The notes: generated by a model not told the origin, from the letters alone. DNA of 64,000 nucleotides from Burkholderia aenigmatica (GCF_902499175.1 NZ_CABVQC010000005.1:1-64000); one strand, 5' to 3'. Positions 1-8,960 are shown, numbered from the stretch's first letter. Program-made: numbers and translations.

Positions 1-96
1 CGGACTGGTTGGATTCTCGTGTGTGATACACACAACTCAAAATTACTGCTTCTTCCAAGATTGGTTGTGCTGCGAAGCCAGCACAACAACCCTCTT
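1..96 (+). other. rRNA operon spacer upstream of 5S rRNA
   Basis: No coding sequence. It lies directly upstream of a recognisable 5S rRNA and so is read as the 23S-5S spacer; the 23S gene itself is outside the window. It contains two short inverted repeats, at 19-33 (6-bp arms, loop GAT) and 64-87 (9-bp arms GTTGTGCTG and CAGCACAAC). Stems in this place usually take part in rRNA processing; that role is inferred. Confidence 0.6.
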
Positions 97-211
97 TGCC
101 TGATGACCATAGCGAGTCGGTCCCACCCCTTCCCATCCCGAACAGGACCGTGAAACGACTCTACGCCGATGATAGTGCGGATTCCCGTGTGAAAGTAGGT
201 AATCGTCAGGC
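97..211 (+). rRNA. rrf: 5S ribosomal RNA
   Basis: About 115 nt with the typical proteobacterial 5S landmarks: the start TGCCTGATGACC, the conserved central CCATCCCGAACAGG block, and a 3' end TCGTCAGGCT that pairs with the 5' end to close the terminal helix. It is a component of the 50S ribosomal subunit. It is followed 13 nt later by a strong intrinsic terminator, so it is the last gene of the rRNA operon entering from the left edge. The exact ends are uncertain by 1-2 nt. Confidence 0.93.
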
Positions 212-223
212 TCCCTAAGCCAG

Positions 224-252
224 AAACCCCCGCCCGAAAGGCGGGGGTTTTT
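224..252 (+). terminator. Intrinsic terminator of the rRNA operon
   Basis: Perfect 11-bp stem (arms at 224-234 and 240-250) with loop CGAAA, running into a T tract. It lies directly behind the 5S rRNA on the same strand. Confidence 0.9.
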
Positions 253-636
253 GCATTGGCGCGACGGAAATGCATGCGTGCGGGGAAGGGCATTGCACAT
301 CACCGCGCCCAAGCGCAGCCAATCGCAGCCAATCGCAGCGTCCGATTTCCAAAAAGCCGATATCCTTCGCGATTCTTGGGTCAATCGATCCTATCTCCGC
401 TCAAAGCTGCAATTCCTTCATCCCCGTGTATCGGTTGGCGCCGTCGTGCAGCGTCGATAGCGAACGCCGGATTGGCCACGCAAGTCTCCCCCACGGAAGA
501 CACACGGAACCACCGAAACTCTCCTCGCATCCACCAATCCCATTTCGGCCGGATAACTCAGAATCCGCACGAAATGAACGCTTTATTCGGCGTGTCCACG
601 TAAAATTTGCAAATCCCCATCTCTGCATTCAAAACG
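253..636. other. Gene-free gap between rRNA operon and oxidoreductase gene
   Basis: No credible gene. The short frames here lack ribosome binding sites and do not share the strong GC3 bias of the neighbouring genes. A 10-bp unit, AATCGCAGCC, is repeated about two and a half times in tandem at 313-340. TAAAAT at 601-606 could be a -10 element for the following gene, but I see no matching -35. Confidence 0.5.
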
Positions 637-2712
637 ATGAACGCCGCCATTCAGGTAGTCCGGGCCGTATGCCCGCATGATTGTCCGGACACGTGCGCAA
701 TGCGTGTGACTGTCGAAAACGGCAAGGCGATCAAGGTCACGGGCGATCCCGACCATCCGCCGACGCAAGGCGTGTTGTGCACGAAAGTCAGCCGATACGC
801 CGATCGCGTTCATCACCCCGACCGCCTCACCGTCCCGCTCAAGCGAATCGGCGCGAAAGGGGAAGGGCGTTTCGTGCCGATCAGCTGGGACGAGGCATTC
901 GACGAGATCGGCCGTCGTCTCGGTGAAATCGCGACGCGCGCACCGGAAGCGATCCTGCCGTACAGCTATGCGGGGACGATGGGGCTCGTGCAGGGGGAGG
1001 GCATCGCCCAGCGGTTCTTTCACAAGCTCGGCGCATCGCGGCTCGAGCGCACGATCTGCGCGGCGGCTGGCGCAGCGGGGTTGCGTTACACCTATGGTGG
1101 CAGTCTCGGTATGCACCTTGAGCACTTCGAGGAAAGCGAGCTGATTCTGATTTGGGGCGCGAACCCGATCGCGTCGAGCCTGCACTTCTGGACGCGTGCG
1201 CAGGAAGCGAAGCGCCGAGGCGCTCGTCTGGTCGCCATCGATCCGTATCGTTCGCTGACGGCGGAAAAGTGCCATCAGCATATCGCGTTGAAACCAGGCA
1301 CCGATGGCGCGTTCGCGCTCGGCATGATGCACGTGCTGATTACCGAAGATCTGCTCGATCGCGACTACATTGCCAGCCATACACTCGGCTTCGATGCGCT
1401 CAAGGAGCGGGCGATGTCCTATCCGCCGGAACGCGTTGCGCAGATCTGCGGTATCGATGCGTCCGAGCTGGTCGACCTTGCGCGTCGCTACGGCGCTACC
1501 CGCAAGGCATCGATCCGCCTCAACTATGGCATGCAGCGCGTCCGCGGCGGTGGTAACGCCGTACGCGCGATCGCCAGTCTGCCGGCGCTGACGGGGGCCT
1601 GGCGGGATCGGGCCGGCGGGCTGTTGCTCTCGTCGTCGGAATCTGCACCGGTCAACCAGGCAGCGCTACTGCGCCCGGACTTGATGCCGGGCTGGCCGCA
1701 CACGCTGCCGCGTATCGTCAACATGAACGCGATTGGCGATGCGCTGTTGCATCCGGGCGATGCAAGCTTCGGGCCGAAAGTTGAAGCGGTGATCGTGTAC
1801 AACTCGAATCCGGTGGCGGTCGCGCCGGACTCTTCGAAGGTTGCCGCAGGGTTCGCGCGCGACGATCTGTTCACGGTCGTTCTCGAGCATTTCAAGACAG
1901 ATACCGTCGATTTCGCCGACATTGTGTTGCCGGCGACCACGCAGCTCGAGCATCTGGACATCCACAAATCGTACGGCCACACCTACGTGATGGCGAACCT
2001 GCCGTCGATTCCCCCGGTGGGAGACGCGCGGCCGAATACGGAGATCTTCCGCGGCATCGCGCGCAGCATGGGGCTCGACGAGCCCGCGCTTTATCACAGT
2101 GACGACGAGGTCGCGCGCGCGGCGCTCCGCTGGGACGATCCGGTGCTCGACAGCGACTGGGACACGCTGAAGCGTGATGGCTGGCTGAAGCTCAAGCTGC
2201 CGGAGGCGCCGTTCGCGGAGGGCGGTTTCCGTACGCCATCCGGCAAGTGCGAGTTCCACAGCCCGCGGCTCGAGCAGATGGGTGTGGATCCCGTGCCCGA
2301 CTACCTGCCGCCTTTCGAATCGGCCGAGGCTGCGCCCGAGCTTGCCGCGCGCTATCCGCTCGCGATGATTTCGCCGCCGGCCCGCCACTTCCTGAACAGC
2401 ACGTTCGTGAACGTCGACAGCCTGCGTCACACCGAAGGCGAGCCGCATCTCGACATCCACCCGTCGGATGCCGAAGTGCGCGGCATCACCGAAGGCGACG
2501 TCGTACGGATCTTCAACGACCGTGGATCGATGCAGGCGCTCGCGAGAATTACCGATCGCGCACGTGCCGGGCTCGTCGTCGGGCTGTCGATCTGGTGGAA
2601 GAAGCTGTCACCGGACGGCAGGAACGCAAACGAGGTGACGAGCCAGGCGTTGACCGATCTTGGTAATTCGGCGACGTTTTACGATTGCCTTGTGGAAGTT
2701 GAGCGCATTTGA
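637..2712 (+). CDS. Molybdopterin-dependent oxidoreductase (DMSO reductase superfamily)
   Basis: A 691-residue catalytic subunit of the Mo-bisMGD family. The N-terminal motif CPHDCPDTC (residues 12-20) plus a Cys in VLCTK near residue 46 looks like the [4Fe-4S] cluster site of formate dehydrogenase/nitrate reductase-type enzymes. TICAAAGAAG carries a Cys at about residue 141, where the Mo-ligating Cys or Sec sits in that group. The C-terminal part (HLDIHPSDAEVRGITEGD) is the usual molydopterin-dinucleotide-binding domain. No partner subunit, cofactor gene or signal peptide lies beside it, so a soluble one-subunit cytoplasmic enzyme is inferred; the substrate is unknown. An in-frame TTG occurs at 607, but ATG 637 places the Cys motif at the usual distance from the N-terminus and was chosen. 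Confidence 0.88.
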   Translation: MNAAIQVVRAVCPHDCPDTCAMRVTVENGKAIKVTGDPDHPPTQGVLCTKVSRYADRVHHPDRLTVPLKRIGAKGEGRFVPISWDEAFDEIGRRLGEIATRAPEAILPYSYAGTMGLVQGEGIAQRFFHKLGASRLERTICAAAGAAGLRYTYGGSLGMHLEHFEESELILIWGANPIASSLHFWTRAQEAKRRGARLVAIDPYRSLTAEKCHQHIALKPGTDGAFALGMMHVLITEDLLDRDYIASHTLGFDALKERAMSYPPERVAQICGIDASELVDLARRYGATRKASIRLNYGMQRVRGGGNAVRAIASLPALTGAWRDRAGGLLLSSSESAPVNQAALLRPDLMPGWPHTLPRIVNMNAIGDALLHPGDASFGPKVEAVIVYNSNPVAVAPDSSKVAAGFARDDLFTVVLEHFKTDTVDFADIVLPATTQLEHLDIHKSYGHTYVMANLPSIPPVGDARPNTEIFRGIARSMGLDEPALYHSDDEVARAALRWDDPVLDSDWDTLKRDGWLKLKLPEAPFAEGGFRTPSGKCEFHSPRLEQMGVDPVPDYLPPFESAEAAPELAARYPLAMISPPARHFLNSTFVNVDSLRHTEGEPHLDIHPSDAEVRGITEGDVVRIFNDRGSMQALARITDRARAGLVVGLSIWWKKLSPDGRNANEVTSQALTDLGNSATFYDCLVEVERI

Positions 2713-2848
2713 TCGAATATCCCCGTATGATCAGACGATTTTCCACAGAAGTTCGAAGTGGACATCTAACCCTGTTGTCTCGGGACGAGCGAGCCGTTAC
2801 GATGCGTTTTAGCACGACCATTCGAAAATCTGTGAGGAGACGCGCGGT

Positions 2849-4522
2849 ATGGACAAAATTTGGCTGAAATCGTACCCACCCGGCGTTCCAGCCGAAATTG
2901 ACGCGTCTCCTTATCCCTCTGTCCCAGACCTGCTCGACGAAAGCTTCCGGCAGTATCGCGACCGCACAGCGTTCGTCTGCATGGGCAAGGGCATCACGTA
3001 CGGCGAACTCGACAAGCTGTCGCGCCAGTTCGGCGCGTGGCTGCAATCGCGCGGGCTCGCGCGCGGTGCGCGCGTCGCGATCATGATGCCCAACGTGCTG
3101 CAGTATCCCGTGGCGATCGCCGCGGTCCTGCGCGCGGGCTACACCGTCGTCAACGTCAATCCGCTCTATACGCCGCGCGAGCTCGAACATCAGCTGAAGG
3201 ACAGCGGTGCGGAGGCGATCGTCATCCTCGAGAATTTCGCGTCGACGCTACAGGCCGTCATCGCGAAAACGGGCGTCAAGCACGTTGTCGTCGCATCGAT
3301 GGGTGATCTGCTGGGCATCAAGGGCTGGCTCGTCAACTACGTCGTGCGCAACGTGAAGAAGATGGTGCCTGCCTGGCAGCTGCCGTCGTTCACGCGCTTC
3401 AAGGCCGCGCTGTCGGAAGGCGCGCGGCAGGCATTCAAGGCGCAGAAGATCGGCCCCGACGACGTTGCGTTCCTGCAATACACGGGCGGTACGACCGGCG
3501 TGGCGAAGGGTGCGACGCTGCTGCACCGGAACATCGTGTCGAACGTGCTGCAGGCGGGCGCCTGGCACCATCCGGCTCATGAGAAGTACCCGGAGGTGAA
3601 ACAGTTCGTGACGGTTGTCGCGCTGCCGCTGTATCACGTGTTCGCGCTGACCGTCTGCGGCTTCCTGACGATGCGTACCGGCGGCATGGGTATCCTGATC
3701 CCGAACCCGCGCGACATCGCCGGCATGATCAAGGAGCTGAAGGGCTACCAGATCTCGACGATCCCGGCGGTCAACACGCTGTACAACGCGCTGCTGAACC
3801 ACCCGGAATTCAATCAGCTCGACCTGTCGAAGCTCGTGATCGCCAACGGCGGCGGCATGGCGATCCAGGAAGGCGTCGCGAAGCGCTGGTATGAAAAGAC
3901 CCATACGGCGATCATCGAAGGCTACGGGCTGTCCGAAACGTCGCCGGTGGCGACCTGCAACCCCGTGACGGCGACCGAATACAGCGGGACGATCGGCCTG
4001 CCGCTGCCGTCGACCGAAGTGGCGATTCGCGACGACGCCGGCAACGACGTCGCGCTCGGCGAACCCGGCGAGATCTGCATCCGCGGGCCGCAGGTGATGG
4101 CCGGCTACTGGAACCGGCCGGACGAGACCGCGAAGGTCATGTTCGCGGACGGCTTCTTCAAGACGGGCGACGTCGGCGTGATGGATGCGCGAGGTTACGT
4201 GAAGATCGTCGACCGGAAGAAGGACATGATTCTGGTATCGGGCTTCAACGTGTATCCGAACGAAGTCGAGGACGTGGTGGCGTCGCATCCGGGCGTGTTC
4301 GAGGTGGCGGCTGTCGGTGTGCCCGACGAGCATTCCGGCGAAGCCGTGAAGCTGTTCATCGTGAAGAAGGACCCGGCGCTCACCGACAAGGACATCCTCG
4401 CCTACTGCAAGGAGCGGCTCACCGGCTACAAGCGGCCGAAGCTGGTCGAGTTCCGGACGGAACTGCCGAAAACGAACGTCGGCAAGATCCTGCGACGCGA
4501 ACTGCGCGACGGACGCGCGTAA
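2849..4522 (+). CDS. fadD: Long-chain fatty acid--CoA ligase
   Basis: 557 residues, normal for FadD. It activates fatty acids to acyl-CoA through an acyl-adenylate at the cytoplasmic face of the membrane, the entry step of beta-oxidation and of fatty-acid recycling. Visible motifs are the AMP-binding loop YTGGTTGVAKG at about 211-221, GYGLSETSP from about 358, and the C-terminal GKILRRELR with the catalytic Lys of adenylate-forming enzymes. A good Shine-Dalgarno (TGAGGAGA) precedes the ATG. It is transcribed alone between a 136-bp gap and its own terminator at 4543. I did not find a FadR-type operator by eye. Close paralogues act on other carboxylates, so chain-length preference is inferred. 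Confidence 0.92.
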   Translation: MDKIWLKSYPPGVPAEIDASPYPSVPDLLDESFRQYRDRTAFVCMGKGITYGELDKLSRQFGAWLQSRGLARGARVAIMMPNVLQYPVAIAAVLRAGYTVVNVNPLYTPRELEHQLKDSGAEAIVILENFASTLQAVIAKTGVKHVVVASMGDLLGIKGWLVNYVVRNVKKMVPAWQLPSFTRFKAALSEGARQAFKAQKIGPDDVAFLQYTGGTTGVAKGATLLHRNIVSNVLQAGAWHHPAHEKYPEVKQFVTVVALPLYHVFALTVCGFLTMRTGGMGILIPNPRDIAGMIKELKGYQISTIPAVNTLYNALLNHPEFNQLDLSKLVIANGGGMAIQEGVAKRWYEKTHTAIIEGYGLSETSPVATCNPVTATEYSGTIGLPLPSTEVAIRDDAGNDVALGEPGEICIRGPQVMAGYWNRPDETAKVMFADGFFKTGDVGVMDARGYVKIVDRKKDMILVSGFNVYPNEVEDVVASHPGVFEVAAVGVPDEHSGEAVKLFIVKKDPALTDKDILAYCKERLTGYKRPKLVEFRTELPKTNVGKILRRELRDGRA

Positions 4523-4542
4523 CGGCGCAGTCGATCGAATGG

Positions 4543-4570
4543 AAAAGCCCGGCTTCTGCCGGGCTTTTTT
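4543..4570 (+). terminator. Intrinsic terminator of fadD
   Basis: 10-bp stem (AAAGCCCGGC with GCCGGGCTTT, loop TTCT) followed by six T, 21 nt after the fadD stop. Confidence 0.9.
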
Positions 4571-4692
4571 GTTTGCGGCGCGGCCCCGAAGACGCTGTTT
4601 CGGAACGAGGCGGCTTCCGGAATGGGCCGGTGGTGGCAGCCGGCATGTCGCGCGGCAGACGGCGCAGCGCCCGCGTCACGAGCGCGTGGTGG

Positions 4693-4729
4693 CCGGTGCA
4701 GCCGCGCTTTCGCTGCGCGGCTGCACCGG
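4693..4729. repeat. Perfect 15-bp inverted repeat behind the porin gene
   Basis: Arms at 4693-4707 and 4715-4729 are exact reverse complements around a 7-nt loop (TTTCGCT). It lies just downstream of the porin terminator on the minus strand and has no T tract there. It may be a second transcript-end or mRNA-stabilising hairpin; this is inferred. Confidence 0.6.
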
Positions 4730-4730
4730 A

Positions 4731-4758
4731 AAAGAAAAAGGCGCCCGAAGGCGCCTTC
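4731..4758 (-). terminator. Intrinsic terminator of the porin gene
   Basis: On the minus strand, 8-bp arms AAGGCGCC and GGCGCCTT around a 4-nt loop run into CTTTTTCTTT. It lies 30 nt past the porin stop codon. Confidence 0.85.
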
Positions 4759-4787
4759 AATATGCTGCGGCTTGCTGGGCAAGCTGA

Positions 4788-5939
4788 TTAGAACTTGTGA
4801 CGGATACCGACGCGCGCTGCGACCTGGTTGCTGCTGCTCGAGCCTGCGAGACCGTTGATCGCTGCCGTTGCCTTCAGGACGTTGCCGTTCGCGTCGAGTA
4901 CGCTGCCCGATGCGTGCTGATACACGCCGATCACGTAGACATCGGTACGCTTCGACAGGAAGTAGTCGACGCCCAGCGAACCCTGGTGGTACTTGGCTGC
5001 CGAGTTGCCGTCGATCTTGCTGCCTTGCGTGTAGTCGTACGCTGCGCCGAGAATCAGCGCCGGGGTCAGCTGATACTTGAAGTTGATTTCGCCGTTGTTG
5101 AACGTCGCGGTCTGGTTCACGAACGGGCCTGCCGAGAAGCCCTTGAACTTCGTGTTCGAGTACGTCGCGCCGATCGTCGCTGCGCCGAACGTGTAGGCGC
5201 CGCCCGCACCGATGACCTGGTACGTGTTCGCGTTGTTCGCGTATGCGCCGTAGATCGGCGACGATACCGACGAAGACGCGGAACCGTTGTTGAACATGCC
5301 GCCGAACTGGTTCGGCGTACGTGCGTTCAAGTAACCGACGCCCAACACCAGCGGGCCGTTGTTGTAGCCTGCGCCGAGCGACCAGACCTGGTTCTTCGCG
5401 AACTGGCCGGCTTGACCGCCGAAGCTGTACATGCCGCCGAACGAGAAGCCGCCGTAGGTCGCGCTCGTGAACTTGACCGCGTTGTTCACACGGTACGCGT
5501 TGTTGAAGTTGTCCAGGTCGCCCGGGTGAGCAGCGATGTAGCCGCCCCACTGGTCGCCTGCCTCGAGCGGGCCGACGAAGTCGACGACGGAGTCGTATTG
5601 ACGACCCAGCGTGACCGTACCGTACTGGCTCGACAGGCCGACATAAGCCTGACGACCGAACATCAGGCCGCCCTGACCGAGCTTGCCGCTGTTCACGTCG
5701 AAACCGTTTTCGAGGGTGAAGATCGCCTTCAGGCCGCCACCGAGGTCTTCGGTGCCGCGCATGCCGAAGCGGCTGCCTTGCATCACGCCGCTTGCCATGC
5801 TGTACAGGTGCTTGCCGCCTGCGTTGTTGTTGAAGAGCAGGCCTTCATCGATGATGCCGTAAAGCGTCACGCTGCTTTGCGCATGGGCAGCGCCAGCGAA
5901 CGCGCCCAGCGCGACGAGCGCGAGAAGCGACTTTTTCAT
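4788..5939 (-). CDS. Gram-negative general porin (OmpC-like, Burkholderia type)
   Basis: A 383-residue precursor of an outer-membrane beta-barrel porin that lets small hydrophilic solutes cross the outer membrane as a trimer. The first 20 residues form a signal peptide (MKKSLLALVALG... ending AHA) and the mature protein starts QSSVTLYG, as in Burkholderia and Neisseria porins. Glycine- and aromatic-rich amphipathic strands follow, and the last residue is Phe (RVGIRHKF), the BAM recognition signal. The ATG at 5939 was preferred to an in-frame codon seven codons upstream because a GGAGA ribosome site lies just before it and because it starts the signal peptide. The gene has its own terminator. 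Which of the several Burkholderia porin paralogues this is cannot be told. Confidence 0.93.
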   Translation of the reverse strand: MKKSLLALVALGAFAGAAHAQSSVTLYGIIDEGLLFNNNAGGKHLYSMASGVMQGSRFGMRGTEDLGGGLKAIFTLENGFDVNSGKLGQGGLMFGRQAYVGLSSQYGTVTLGRQYDSVVDFVGPLEAGDQWGGYIAAHPGDLDNFNNAYRVNNAVKFTSATYGGFSFGGMYSFGGQAGQFAKNQVWSLGAGYNNGPLVLGVGYLNARTPNQFGGMFNNGSASSSVSSPIYGAYANNANTYQVIGAGGAYTFGAATIGATYSNTKFKGFSAGPFVNQTATFNNGEINFKYQLTPALILGAAYDYTQGSKIDGNSAAKYHQGSLGVDYFLSKRTDVYVIGVYQHASGSVLDANGNVLKATAAINGLAGSSSSNQVAARVGIRHKF

Positions 5940-6215
5940 TAACGGATCTCCAAAATTCACTGAATTATTCTGGCGGGGCAGATAGTTATGTTCTGTTGAC
6001 GGGCCCCATCAACTTCGCAAGAAGTCGGACGTAATGTAGCAAAACCGTTTTTTGCCACAAAGCGAAATGCCGCAGCTCAAGGCCGCCATGTTTCCTTTAT
6101 GCAACAATGGTTAAAATCACGGGTTAACCGCAATTTCCGCTGAATAATCAAGTCGGTTACGCAGCGGACTCGTGCCCTTGCCGCTCGCGGCAGCACCTGC
6201 AGCCAGGAGAACAGG

Positions 6216-6842
6216 ATGGTGTTTGATGAACTGATCAGCGAATTCGATCGCGGCCTGCGATCGCTGACCGGCATTAGCCGGATGAGCCGCCCGGTGCCCG
6301 CACCGGCCGAGGCGCCGGCCGTCGAACTGACGCCTGCGGAGCGCACGCATGCCGCCGGGCTGATGCGCGTGAACCACGTCGGCGAGGTCTGCGCGCAGGC
6401 GCTCTACCAGGCGCAGAAACTCACCGCGCGCACGGCGTCGGCGAAGGCGATGTTCGAAGAGGCCGCGCGGGAGGAGGAGGATCACCTCGCATGGACCGCG
6501 CACCGCCTGAAAGAGCTCGACTCGCGTCCGAGCCTGCTGAACCCGCTCTGGTATGCGGGTTCGCTCGCGATCGGCGTGGCGGCCGGCGCGCTTGGCGACA
6601 AGGTCAGCCTCGGCTTCATGGCCGAGACCGAGCGCCAGGTCGAGAGCCATCTCGAAGGTCATATGTCCGAGCTGCCGGCGGCCGATACTGCGTCGCGCGC
6701 GATCGTCGACCAGATGCGTATCGACGAAGTGAAACACGGCAAGGCGGCGGCCGACGCCGGCGGAATCGAGTTGCCGCTGCCCGCGCGGATGCTGATGCGC
6801 GCGGCGTCGAAAGTCATGACGAGCACTGCGTACTATCTGTGA
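6216..6842 (+). CDS. coq7: 3-demethoxyubiquinol 3-hydroxylase (Coq7)
   Basis: 208 residues. It is a di-iron monooxygenase acting late in ubiquinone synthesis at the membrane, hydroxylating the demethoxyubiquinol ring. Carboxylate-bridged di-iron ligands are visible: the Glu in [11 protein letters not shown], the ExxH in EEEDHLAW, the Glu of [12 protein letters not shown] and the ExxH in [11 protein letters not shown] hydrophobic segment ([15 protein letters not shown]) fits its known membrane association. It is a stand-alone gene, divergent from the porin. The 276-bp region between them must hold both promoters, but I could not assign one with confidence. Confidence 0.93.
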   Translation: MVFDELISEFDRGLRSLTGISRMSRPVPAPAEAPAVELTPAERTHAAGLMRVNHVGEVCAQALYQAQKLTARTASAKAMFEEAAREEEDHLAWTAHRLKELDSRPSLLNPLWYAGSLAIGVAAGALGDKVSLGFMAETERQVESHLEGHMSELPAADTASRAIVDQMRIDEVKHGKAAADAGGIELPLPARMLMRAASKVMTSTAYYL

Positions 6843-6850
6843 GATTCGCA

Positions 6851-6880
6851 CCGGGGCGACGTGGGACGCCGCCCCGGTTT
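6851..6880 (+). terminator. Probable terminator behind coq7
   Basis: 8-bp arms CCGGGGCG (6851-6858) and CGCCCCGG (6870-6877), then only three T. It lies 8 nt after the coq7 stop, and the weak T tract lowers confidence. The rest of the gap to mraZ (6881-7093) holds no gene that I can support. Confidence 0.55.
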
Positions 6881-7093
6881 CCCGCCCCTGATACCGCCCG
6901 TTTATTCCTCGTTTTCCCGCCCCCGAAAGCCCCGTCCGCACACCCCTCTGGCCCGTCTTTCTCACGTATCACCTTCACAAGTTGCACTAGCTCGTTCATT
7001 TATAACGGTTTTTGGTATGAGGGGTCGCATGAGCATGTGCGCGTAAGTCCTTGTTCTAACTAACAAAATTCGTCAAAAAAGCGGGCCGCTCCC

Positions 7094-7122
7094 TTGACCG
7101 TGCCACACCCTTCCTCTAAAGT
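7094..7122 (+). promoter_or_regulatory. Predicted sigma70 promoter of the dcw cluster (Pmra)
   Basis: -35 TTGACC (7094-7099) and -10 TAAAGT (7117-7122) with the optimal 17-bp spacing. It lies about 105 bp before mraZ. The -10 overlaps the first unit of the periodic repeat array at 7121-7160, which is what a repressor-controlled promoter would look like. Confidence 0.65.
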
Positions 7123-7160
7123 GGGAGACAGTGTGAGAAAGTGTATTTTTGTGTGATTTA
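7121..7160 (+). promoter_or_regulatory. Predicted MraZ operator: four 10-bp direct repeats
   Basis: Four consecutive 10-bp units all begin with GTG and share G/T-rich starts: GTGGGAGACA, GTGTGAGAAA, GTGTATTTTT and GTGTGATTTA at 7121, 7131, 7141 and 7151. A weaker fifth, GCGGGCTATT, follows at 7161. In Escherichia coli MraZ binds direct TGGGN repeats separated by 5-nt spacers, i.e. with the same 10-bp period, upstream of its own gene. Position, period and unit start fit that model, so autoregulation by MraZ is inferred. Confidence 0.7.
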
Positions 7161-7228
7161 GCGGGCTATTCCGGCTAAATTCTCAGCATGGAGCGGGTGC
7201 TTCGGTGCCCTGAACGGGAGAGCGGAAA

Positions 7229-7657
7229 GTGTTCCAAGGGGCGTCGGCGCTGACGCTCGATGCGAAAGGGCGGATGTCGGTGCCGGCTCGCTATCGCGAA
7301 GCGCTGCAAGGACAGGCAGAAGGACGGGTGACTGTGACCAAGCACCCGGACGGCTGCCTGTTGCTGTTTCCGCGCCCCGAATGGGAAGTATTCCGCGCCA
7401 AGATCGCCGCGCTGCCGATGGACGCGCACTGGTGGCGGCGCATTTTTCTCGGCAATGCGATGGATGTCGATCTCGACAGCGCCGGCCGGATTCTCGTATC
7501 GCCCGAGCTGCGCATGGCAGCCGGACTGGAAAAGGAAGTCATGTTGTTGGGAATGGGTAGTCACTTCGAGCTGTGGGATTCGCAGACCTACAACGCGAAG
7601 GAGCAGGCAGCGATGGCGCAGGGCATGCCCGACGCGCTGAAGAATTTCACGTTCTGA
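7229..7657 (+). CDS. mraZ: Transcriptional regulator MraZ
   Basis: 142 residues, two SpoVT/AbrB-type repeats forming the ring-shaped MraZ DNA-binding protein, which acts on the dcw promoter. Both family motifs are present: [14 protein letters not shown] near residue 10 and [14 protein letters not shown] near residue 78. The start is GTG, 12 nt behind a GGGAG-like ribosome site. It is the first gene of the dcw cluster, directly behind the predicted operator array, as expected for an autorepressor. The rsmH start follows 23 bases after its stop. Confidence 0.93.
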   Translation: MFQGASALTLDAKGRMSVPARYREALQGQAEGRVTVTKHPDGCLLLFPRPEWEVFRAKIAALPMDAHWWRRIFLGNAMDVDLDSAGRILVSPELRMAAGLEKEVMLLGMGSHFELWDSQTYNAKEQAAMAQGMPDALKNFTF

Positions 7658-7680
7658 TTGCGGTGACGGAGACGCCCGCG

Positions 7681-8622
7681 ATGGGAAACGAATTGCAGCA
7701 TCGGACAGTGTTGTTGGACGAAGCGGTCGAATCGCTCGTGACGCGACCGGACGGCATCTATGTCGACGGTACGTTCGGACGCGGCGGCCATAGCCGCGCG
7801 GTGCTCGCGCGGCTGGCGGCGGCCGGGCGGCTGATCGCGTTCGACAAGGATCCGAGGGCGATCGAGACGGCGCAGGGCATCGAGGATGCGCGCTTCTCGA
7901 TCGTGCATGACAGCTTTGCATCGATGCGCGACGCGCTTGCGGCGCGCGGCGTCGAGAAGGTGTCGGGTGTGTTGCTTGACCTGGGCGTGTCCTCGCCGCA
8001 GGTGGACGATCCGGCGCGTGGCTTCAGCTTCCGCGCCGATGGTCCGCTGGACATGCGGATGGATCCGACGCGCGGCGAGTCGGCGGCGGAATGGCTCGCA
8101 CGGGCTTCGGTGCAGGAATTGACGGAGGTGATACGGGATTATGGGGAAGAACGGTTTGCTTTTCAGATTGCAAAGGCGCTTGTTGCTCGCCGGGCAGAGT
8201 CCGACCGTCTTGGGCCTCTCGACACCACGGGCGAGCTTGCCCAAATCGTGGGTCACGTCGTCAAAACCCGTGAGAAGGGCAAGGATCCGGCAACCCGCAC
8301 CTTTCAGGCTATACGGATTCACGTCAATCAAGAGCTTGCGGACCTGCAAGTCGTACTAGACGCGGCACTGTCGTTGCTGGAGCAAGGGGGGCGGCTGGTG
8401 GTCATCAGCTTTCATTCACTCGAGGACCGGATCGTCAAGCGATTCATGCAGGCGCACGCGAGTGCGCCTGCGGTCGATCGTCGCCTGCCGATCCGCGCCG
8501 TCGATCTCCCGAGCCCGCCGCTCAAGATCATCAGCCGCCAGTTTCCGAGTGAAGCGGAAGTCGCTGCGAATCCGCGCGCCCGTTCGGCCGTGATGCGCAT
8601 CGCGGAGCGCGTCACGCCATGA
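7681..8622 (+). CDS. rsmH: 16S rRNA (cytosine(1402)-N(4))-methyltransferase
   Basis: 313 residues. It methylates N4 of C1402 in the 16S rRNA decoding centre using S-adenosylmethionine. The SAM-binding motif [11 protein letters not shown] is near residue 20, the family block [18 protein letters not shown] near residue 100, and [13 protein letters not shown] in the C-terminal third. The open frame extends upstream to 7573, but ATG 7681 with a GGAG site 10 nt before it matches the family N-terminus ([10 protein letters not shown]). The last four bases overlap ftsL as ATGA, pointing to translational coupling. Confidence 0.94.
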   Translation: MGNELQHRTVLLDEAVESLVTRPDGIYVDGTFGRGGHSRAVLARLAAAGRLIAFDKDPRAIETAQGIEDARFSIVHDSFASMRDALAARGVEKVSGVLLDLGVSSPQVDDPARGFSFRADGPLDMRMDPTRGESAAEWLARASVQELTEVIRDYGEERFAFQIAKALVARRAESDRLGPLDTTGELAQIVGHVVKTREKGKDPATRTFQAIRIHVNQELADLQVVLDAALSLLEQGGRLVVISFHSLEDRIVKRFMQAHASAPAVDRRLPIRAVDLPSPPLKIISRQFPSEAEVAANPRARSAVMRIAERVTP

Positions 8623-8960
8623 GCCGCTTCAATATCTTCCTGCTGATCATCGTGATGGGGTGCGCGCTGTCGGTCGTCAATTCGACGAACCAGCAGCGCC
8701 AGATCTTCATCCAGCTGCAGCGTGCGCAGTCGCAGGAGCGTCAGCTCCAGCAGGACTACGCGCAGCTTCAGTATCAGCAGAGCGCGCTGTCGAAGACCTC
8801 ACGCATCGAGCAGCTTGCGAACGACTCGCTGAAGATGCAGCCGATCACGACCGGCCGCACGCAATACCTGACGCTGCCGCCGGGCGCTGCGAAGGCGATC
8901 GATGCGCCGATCCCGGCTTCCGGGGACACGGCCGGCAAGGGCAAGGGAGGCGCGCGATGA
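8619..8960 (+). CDS. ftsL: Cell division protein FtsL
   Basis: 113 residues, a bitopic membrane protein that joins FtsB and FtsQ to activate the FtsWI septal synthase. Residues 4-22 ([19 protein letters not shown]) form the single transmembrane helix. The following Gln-rich region ([18 protein letters not shown]) is the periplasmic coiled coil, and a disordered Gly/Lys tail ends the protein. FtsL diverges rapidly in sequence; position and topology carry the call. It overlaps rsmH and ftsI by four bases on each side. Confidence 0.92.
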   Translation: MSRFNIFLLIIVMGCALSVVNSTNQQRQIFIQLQRAQSQERQLQQDYAQLQYQQSALSKTSRIEQLANDSLKMQPITTGRTQYLTLPPGAAKAIDAPIPASGDTAGKGKGGAR

